Positions 24,656-28,820 of a stretch of 28,820 nt of DNA are shown here, piece by piece. The stretch lies in the NCBI GenBank assembly GCA_037380725.1, contig JARRRL010000052.1:1-28820 (forward strand), written 5' to 3'. The notes beneath the pieces are model-generated. The model saw only the letters and a list, made by a program, of their open reading frames with translations, searched no databases and was not told the origin of the DNA. Position 1 is the stretch's first letter. Each line of letters opens with the position of its first letter. The position numbers were made by a program, and so were the translations under genes. This stretch comes from JARRRL01 sp037380725 (lineage in GTDB: Bacteria; Pseudomonadota; Gammaproteobacteria; Pseudomonadales; JANQJO01).

Positions 24656-25660
24656 ATGACTCATCCCCGAAGCACACTCATCAGCCTGGAAGACACACCT
24701 TACTACCACATCGTTTCCAGATGTGTACGTAAATCATTTTTATGCGGCTTGGACGTTTCCTCAGGTAAGAACTTCGAGCACCGTCGGCAATGGATTGCAG
24801 ACCGATTAATTCTGCTGGCCTCGGCCTTTTCGATTGAAATTGCCAGCTATGCCATCATGTCCAATCACTACCATCTTGTGCTGTGTGTGAATGATCGCGC
24901 CACTCAACACTGGAGTATGCGTGAGGTTTTGGAGCGTTGGTGCATGGTGTTTCGTGGCCCGACTGAAGTACAAGACTATTTATCCGGCAAGACGCTCAAC
25001 GATACCGCAATACGGCGCGTTTCCGATTACGCCAACCTTTTTCGGAGCCGGCTGTGCTCTATCAGTTGGTTTATGCGCTGCATCAACGAGCCGATTGCGC
25101 GAATGGCCAACCGCGAAGATAACTGTACGGGACGCTTTTGGGAGGGGCGGTTCAAAAGCCAAGCACTGCTGGACGAATCCGCCGTCCTCTCCGCCATGGC
25201 TTATGTTGATCTGAACCCAATTCGAGCACAACTGGCGGACACACCAGAATCATCGGATTTTACTTCGATACAAGATCGAATCGAGCGCATTAAAAAAAGT
25301 CAGCATGTCTCACACATCAATACAGCAGCATCCACTCCGGAGCACCTTCAATCATTTTCTGGAAACGCCTACTCGAATGAGCCATCTGGCATCCCTATCA
25401 GGCTTGAGGAATATTTACATCTCGTCGACTGGACAGGAAAGATTCTGCGGGATGACAAAAATGGTTACATTCCGGAAAATATACCTCCTATTTTAGAGCG
25501 CCTTAAAATCGACACCAAACAATGGCTTTATTGTACCCAGCACTTTGAGAGTCGATTTAAAAAATTTGTTGGGAAATACCACTCTATCCAGAAAATATGC
25601 CAGAGTCTAAATCACCACTGGGTTCAAGGTATACGTAACTGCCGAATGGCTTTTGGATGA
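24656..25660 (+). CDS. REP-associated tyrosine transposase (Y1_Tnp, HUH)
   Basis: The 334-residue protein belongs to the IS200-like Y1 transposase fold, in the REP-associated (RAYT) branch. The HUH metal motif is H71-Y-H73 in SNHYHLVL. Further family marks are WFMRCINEPIARMANR, GRFWEGRFKSQALLDE and AYVDLNPIRA; the nucleophilic Tyr is probably Y183 in the last one, but I am not certain. Such enzymes nick and join single-stranded DNA at palindromic repeats and are usually single-copy and domesticated rather than self-mobile. The C-terminal 130 residues are less conserved. Inverted families of a short GTGAGTGTCC-type repeat flank it on both sides and are the likely substrate sites. No target-site duplication or accessory gene is seen. 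Confidence 0.92.
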   Translation: MTHPRSTLISLEDTPYYHIVSRCVRKSFLCGLDVSSGKNFEHRRQWIADRLILLASAFSIEIASYAIMSNHYHLVLCVNDRATQHWSMREVLERWCMVFRGPTEVQDYLSGKTLNDTAIRRVSDYANLFRSRLCSISWFMRCINEPIARMANREDNCTGRFWEGRFKSQALLDESAVLSAMAYVDLNPIRAQLADTPESSDFTSIQDRIERIKKSQHVSHINTAASTPEHLQSFSGNAYSNEPSGIPIRLEEYLHLVDWTGKILRDDKNGYIPENIPPILERLKIDTKQWLYCTQHFESRFKKFVGKYHSIQKICQSLNHHWVQGIRNCRMAFG

Positions 25661-26079
25661 AACTCACCCTCCCCCACTACTCATTAACTCCAGACAAGTT
25701 TGACTGGATGTAGCCTATTGCGCGAAAAATAGTATTTTGATGGTTTTATAACCAAACACCTCCTCTACCTTCAAATAGTACAATGCTTAATCACATTGAT
25801 TCAACCGAAAACGGATATACTATATTCTGACTGGTTGTTTTTTAGTCTATTGATCAATAAATACCATTATGCTGGCATTCTGATTTAATTCCATAATTTG
25901 TGAGTGTCCCCAATAATTACTAATTGTAATAATCACCTTCGTGAGTGTCTCCAATTGTATTGACTCTGCTTTCTAATACTTTTATGGATGTCCTCGAATA
26001 CTCTTCCTCGAATACTCTTTGTGGATGTCCTTAATTAAAGGCTTAATTAAAGGATATTCCTAATAAATTACCTCTTTGA
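25661..26079. other. Spacer carrying the right transposase-linked repeats
   Basis: This 419-bp AT-rich spacer lies between the ends of the convergent transposase and di-haem genes and holds no gene. Besides the flanking repeats at 25900-26040 it contains a 14-bp tandem duplication (TCCTCGAATACTCT at 25991-26004 and 26005-26018) and a 12-bp one (TTAATTAAAGG(C/A) type at 26031-26042 and 26043-26054). Confidence 0.75.
25900..26040. repeat. Right flanking repeats of the REP-type transposase (four copies)
   Basis: Copies start at 25900 (GTGAGTGTCCCCAATAAT), 25941 (GTGAGTGTCTCCAATTGT), 25984 (ATGGATGTCCTCGAATAC) and 26021 (GTGGATGTCCTTAATTAA), spaced 41, 43 and 37 bp apart. They are oriented opposite to the left copies, so the transposase gene sits between inverted families. 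Confidence 0.85.
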
Positions 26080-26811
26080 TTAATAAGTTCTCAGCACCTT
26101 CAAGCGCCAACCTTGAGGCCATAGCTCATCGTATTTTTTACGATACGTCTCGTAATTTGCACCATATAATTGAATCTCGCTGGACCGACTCGGTCGCCAA
26201 ACGGCGGTATACAATGTTCGCCCGCCCACGACATAGGGCTCCAAAAAGGCCAAGCGCCAGCCTTGATTCCATAGCCTGTCATATTTGGCTCGGTAGTCAG
26301 CGTAAGTCCAACCATACACCTGAATTTCACTGGATGTATTCGCTTCCCAAACAGCGGTATAACGCACATTGTTATTGATCACGTAAGGAGTAATGGATTT
26401 AAGTCTCCACCCCTTTGGCCATAATCTATCGTATGTGGAACGAAAATCCGTATAGGTATAACCATACACCTGCGTTTCAGCCGCTCTACTTCGCTTCCAA
26501 ACTGCAGTGTAGCGCACTGCCCCATTCACAACATAAGGGCGTAAGATTTTTAAGCGCCAACCTTGGGGCCATATGGCATCGTATTTTGCACGATAGTCCG
26601 CGTAAGTATATCCGTATACCTGGATTTCTCCTGCTCTGCTTGGCCGCCAAACAGCGTTATACAAAACGTTGCCATTTATGACATAGGGCTGCAAACTAGC
26701 TAAACGCCAGCCTTCCTTCCACAGTTGATCATATTTTTGGCGGTAATTCCTGTAGGACCAGCCGTAAACCTGAATTTCACTAGATGTATTCTTTCTCCAA
26801 ACCGCGGTATA
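26080..26811 (-). repeat. Coding repeat: five units of about 150 bp
   Basis: The five 50-residue BTRD1-like units of the di-haem protein start near residues 322, 372, 422, 472 and 522. They differ from one another at many positions, so this is an old protein-level repeat, unlike the nearly identical short arrays elsewhere in the window. Confidence 0.85.
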
Positions 26812-27774
26812 AGTCCCAGGAACATTTGACGAAGCTTTACCACTAAATTGTTTAATACGACAACTATTGGAATTGGGTAGATTATAAGGATCAAAGTTTC
26901 GCGCACACTCGCGTATTTCATATGCGGCCATTTGGTGGGCTAGATTCTCGGAAGTTTGCCCATAAAGCATCCACAACGGCGAAGCTGATGAGAGCGGATT
27001 TTTATGCGGGAGATTGCCTTTGATAGAGCGAATTGAGAAATCTAAAGCTGTTCCCGTTTCGGATGAACCATTTTGGTTGCTTATACCAAGCCGATGACAT
27101 CCCAAACAGAAGTTACCAGCAACTTCAACACGGTACGCTTTCCAATCAGCAAAGTCAGAACCCACAAAATAATAAGGTTGATTCCTATTCGCATTGGTGT
27201 CTTGCGCCCCCGGTAATTTATTCGAACCGCTTAATTGACTCAGATACGGAGAGCGTATCAAAGGGCCGTTATCGTGACAGGAGACACAAGGAAACGAACT
27301 GCTGGCAATAGCAGATGGTGTCATCCAAAATGCGGGATTACCCACGCCCTTGGAGGGTGCTTTTACATTGCCACTTTTTGAAAGACTGCCTAAGGCACCT
27401 TGATAAAAGCAGGTCGCTCCATTTATTTTATTGTGTTGAATGACGGCTATATCGCCGAACAAGCCAGTACCCAGCCCCTTTTTTCGGCAATGCGCCACAA
27501 CGTAAGCACTCGCTGTGTTAACCAATACTTGGAACCGACTGTCCGGATCGCATTCCTGATTTAACTGATTCGGACGATCGCACAGGCCATTACTGTAATT
27601 TGTGGTGGGTACTTTTGAGCCATTATCGCAAATAAAATCTGGAACGCTTACACCAATCTCGGTGTCGCATTTTAACGCAAAATCCTCAAGGGATTCCGCG
27701 AAAGCATCTTGATAAAGCAGTGGAAGCAGTACACCTATTAAAAGTAGGTACAGTTTATTTTTATAGAATGCCAC
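26080..27774 (-). CDS. Exported di-haem protein with five C-terminal tandem repeats
   Basis: Start GTG 27774 has AAGGA 8 nt upstream. The 564-residue product has a signal peptide (MAFYKNKLYLLL..., cleavage likely after AFA, residue 26). Residues 27-320 contain two c-type haem motifs, C163-VS-C-H167 and C223-LG-C-H227, plus extra Cys residues. Residues 322-564 are five repeats of about 50 residues, each with YTAVW, (I/T)QVYG(W/Y), a Tyr-rich YRAKYD helix, LWxxGWRL and a PYV strand. This matches the bacterial tandem repeat domain 1 pattern (BTRD1), often found in secreted proteins. The protein is probably periplasmic or outside the cell. The function of a haem unit joined to BTRD1 repeats is unknown. 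No redox partner gene lies beside it. Confidence 0.85.
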   Translation of the reverse strand: MAFYKNKLYLLLIGVLLPLLYQDAFAESLEDFALKCDTEIGVSVPDFICDNGSKVPTTNYSNGLCDRPNQLNQECDPDSRFQVLVNTASAYVVAHCRKKGLGTGLFGDIAVIQHNKINGATCFYQGALGSLSKSGNVKAPSKGVGNPAFWMTPSAIASSSFPCVSCHDNGPLIRSPYLSQLSGSNKLPGAQDTNANRNQPYYFVGSDFADWKAYRVEVAGNFCLGCHRLGISNQNGSSETGTALDFSIRSIKGNLPHKNPLSSASPLWMLYGQTSENLAHQMAAYEIRECARNFDPYNLPNSNSCRIKQFSGKASSNVPGTYTAVWRKNTSSEIQVYGWSYRNYRQKYDQLWKEGWRLASLQPYVINGNVLYNAVWRPSRAGEIQVYGYTYADYRAKYDAIWPQGWRLKILRPYVVNGAVRYTAVWKRSRAAETQVYGYTYTDFRSTYDRLWPKGWRLKSITPYVINNNVRYTAVWEANTSSEIQVYGWTYADYRAKYDRLWNQGWRLAFLEPYVVGGRTLYTAVWRPSRSSEIQLYGANYETYRKKYDELWPQGWRLKVLRTY

Positions 27775-28170
27775 TGTATATATCCTTATTATATTAGATT
27801 GCTATAGGAAAAATATTTTTGTATGTATTGGTTTACTGCCGCAGCCTAATTTATCAATCTCTAAATTTTTGTATTCAGATGCGGAGTATAATCATCTTTT
27901 TGACTCTGTCGCAAACTTTTCCTATCGATAGTATAATAAGCAGCCAACCATCACAGATTCATGAATTATGAACAAAATAATATTAAAAATTCATCTTAAT
28001 CTTAATAAGATTAGGTTGACATGTGCTCGATAGACTGGTTTACCGTTAAGGTATCCCAGTGAACCAGGCTCATGTGAGACAACGCAGGAGGATGAAGGAG
28101 AATAAGGTGGAAAAAGGATGTGGAAAGGAGGAGAAAGATGGGAACACGGCTTGAACCCCGTTGATTGTGA
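27775..28170. other. AT-rich spacer with a possible structured element
   Basis: About 400 bp without a gene. The left half is AT-rich and should hold the minus-strand promoter of the di-haem gene. At 28034-28060 ACTGG-TT-TACC pairs with GGTA-TC-CCAGT around the loop GTTAA, a 9-bp interrupted hairpin. I see no tRNA pattern. A purine-rich run follows at about 28086-28142. Confidence 0.5.
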
Positions 28171-28629
28171 TCACGCTAGCAAAGCCTTACTCACAATATC
28201 AATGTACTGCTGCACAAGGGTATAAGTCCGCTGAATTAACACAGGTTCTATGATTTTCCAATCGAGATTAAGGTAATCATGAATAATCGCATTGCGCATA
28301 CCGACCGCACCACGCATAGAAGCCAGCGCCACACTTGAAATCCCTTTGTGTTCAAAAACACGCTCTACCGCCACCCTTGCTTGTGCCGGGACTGGAAGGC
28401 CGCGCTGCTTTAAATAATGCTTAGAACAACCAATCGCCGCCTCAACCACTACCTGTAAACTGCGCTCCACCGCAGAGCGCTCATTAAAAGTAAGTGGCCT
28501 ATTTTTTATCGTATCGCTCAACGCGTTTAGCGCAGATATATGTTGCTCAACTTGTTCTGTAATGGCATACACATAGGGCTGCATATCATAAAGGATTGCT
28601 TGATCGATGTCGCTCGAACTCATACGCAT
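28171..28629 (-). CDS. hepT: HepT-like RNase toxin (DUF86)
   Basis: The 152-residue protein is all-helical and carries the HepT signature RNxxHxY as R112-N113-A-I-I-H117-D-Y119. HepT toxins are HEPN ribonucleases; in studied systems the partner MntA inactivates them by adding AMP to the tyrosine of this motif. Here all motif residues are intact. The start could be Met1 (28629) or Met3 (28623). Its 5' end overlaps the upstream nucleotidyltransferase gene by 44 bp, which implies translational coupling and is typical of the pair. Target RNA is not predictable. Confidence 0.88.
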   Translation of the reverse strand: MRMSSSDIDQAILYDMQPYVYAITEQVEQHISALNALSDTIKNRPLTFNERSAVERSLQVVVEAAIGCSKHYLKQRGLPVPAQARVAVERVFEHKGISSVALASMRGAVGMRNAIIHDYLNLDWKIIEPVLIQRTYTLVQQYIDIVSKALLA

Positions 28630-28820
28630 AACTCTCCCACAAGGACCACACGCGCTGCATTTCGCTGCATAGCCTTAATGGACTTTTGGCGCACAGCACG
28701 ATGCCATCCGAAATAATGGAATACGCCACAGGAACCGGCGCTCTATTAATATCCACGATCGATAACTCAATCGCAGGAATTTTATTTAACAGGTAGTCCA
28801 ATACATTACGCTGCAAGCGC
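28586..28820 (-). CDS. mntA: MntA-like nucleotidyltransferase antitoxin, N-terminus beyond window
   Basis: Only the C-terminal 78 or so codons are visible; the frame is open to the right edge. The sequence LSIVDINRAPVPVAYSIISDGIVL, then LWESYAYEFER, matches the C-terminal part of MntA-type minimal nucleotidyltransferases. The catalytic GSxAR and Asp residues would lie outside the window, so activity cannot be judged. The TTG near 28816 that could pass for a start is internal. It overlaps hepT by 44 bp, as expected for this toxin-antitoxin arrangement. Confidence 0.8.
   Translation of the reverse strand, partial: RLQRNVLDYLLNKIPAIELSIVDINRAPVPVAYSIISDGIVLCAKSPLRLCSEMQRVWSLWESYAYEFERHRSSNPL

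Noticed and set aside
28016..28085. tRNA-like or riboswitch-like fold
   Set aside because: Only a short interrupted hairpin can be drawn; no T-loop, anticodon arm or CCA pattern.

Overview
The window looks like chromosomal DNA of a free-living or host-associated gammaproteobacterium of moderate GC. The strongest evidence is the cluster argG - motY - (no pyrC) - rnt - peroxiredoxin at about 5.7-9.6 kb. It follows the order I remember from Pseudomonas aeruginosa (argG, motY-like gene, pyrC, rnt, peroxidase gene). A gammaproteobacterial topoisomerase I, an RND efflux pair, a TRL-like lipoprotein, an RluA-type pseudouridine synthase and a REP-type transposase fit the same picture. I cannot name the genus.

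Layout. 1-3638 (-) is the 5' part of a very long coiled-coil protein that runs off the left edge with at least 1212 codons. 4069-5472 (-) is a receiver-PAS-GGDEF protein with an altered GADEF signature. 5727-9589 holds argG, a frameshifted motY, rnt (frameshifted near its start) and a 2-Cys peroxiredoxin. 9809-12607 (-) is topA with a Lys-rich repeated tail. 12608-13430 is mostly non-coding, with one possible 35-residue ORF and three copies of a palindrome. 13431-17915 (+) is an RND adaptor and permease pair with no outer-membrane partner. 18042-19684 (-) carries two lipoproteins, one TRL-like and one a mono-haem cytochrome c. 20151-22403 (+) is an unusual 750-residue flavoprotein with the three sequence marks of a class A FAD monooxygenase. 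It meets an RluA-family pseudouridine synthase (22408-23253, -) tail to tail, 4 bp apart. 23466-24158 (-) is a membrane-anchored protein with a Gly/Cys-rich tail. 24656-25660 (+) is a REP-associated tyrosine transposase flanked by inverted families of a short repeat. 26080-27774 (-) is an exported di-haem protein with five C-terminal tandem repeats. The right edge holds a HepT/MntA toxin-antitoxin pair, with the antitoxin cut by the window end.

Two features run through the whole window. First, short direct tandem arrays (unit 7-22 bp, 2-8 copies) occur in almost every spacer and at several gene ends. Inside genes the units are multiples of three (9, 15, 18 bp); in spacers they mostly are not. 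Second, motY and rnt, two neighbours, each carry a frame break at a homopolymer run. That could be true decay or sequencing error.

Most genes are single transcription units on alternating strands. The only clear operon-like pairs are the RND adaptor/permease and mntA/hepT. I see no rRNA, tRNA or CRISPR array, and no complete prophage or integrative element.
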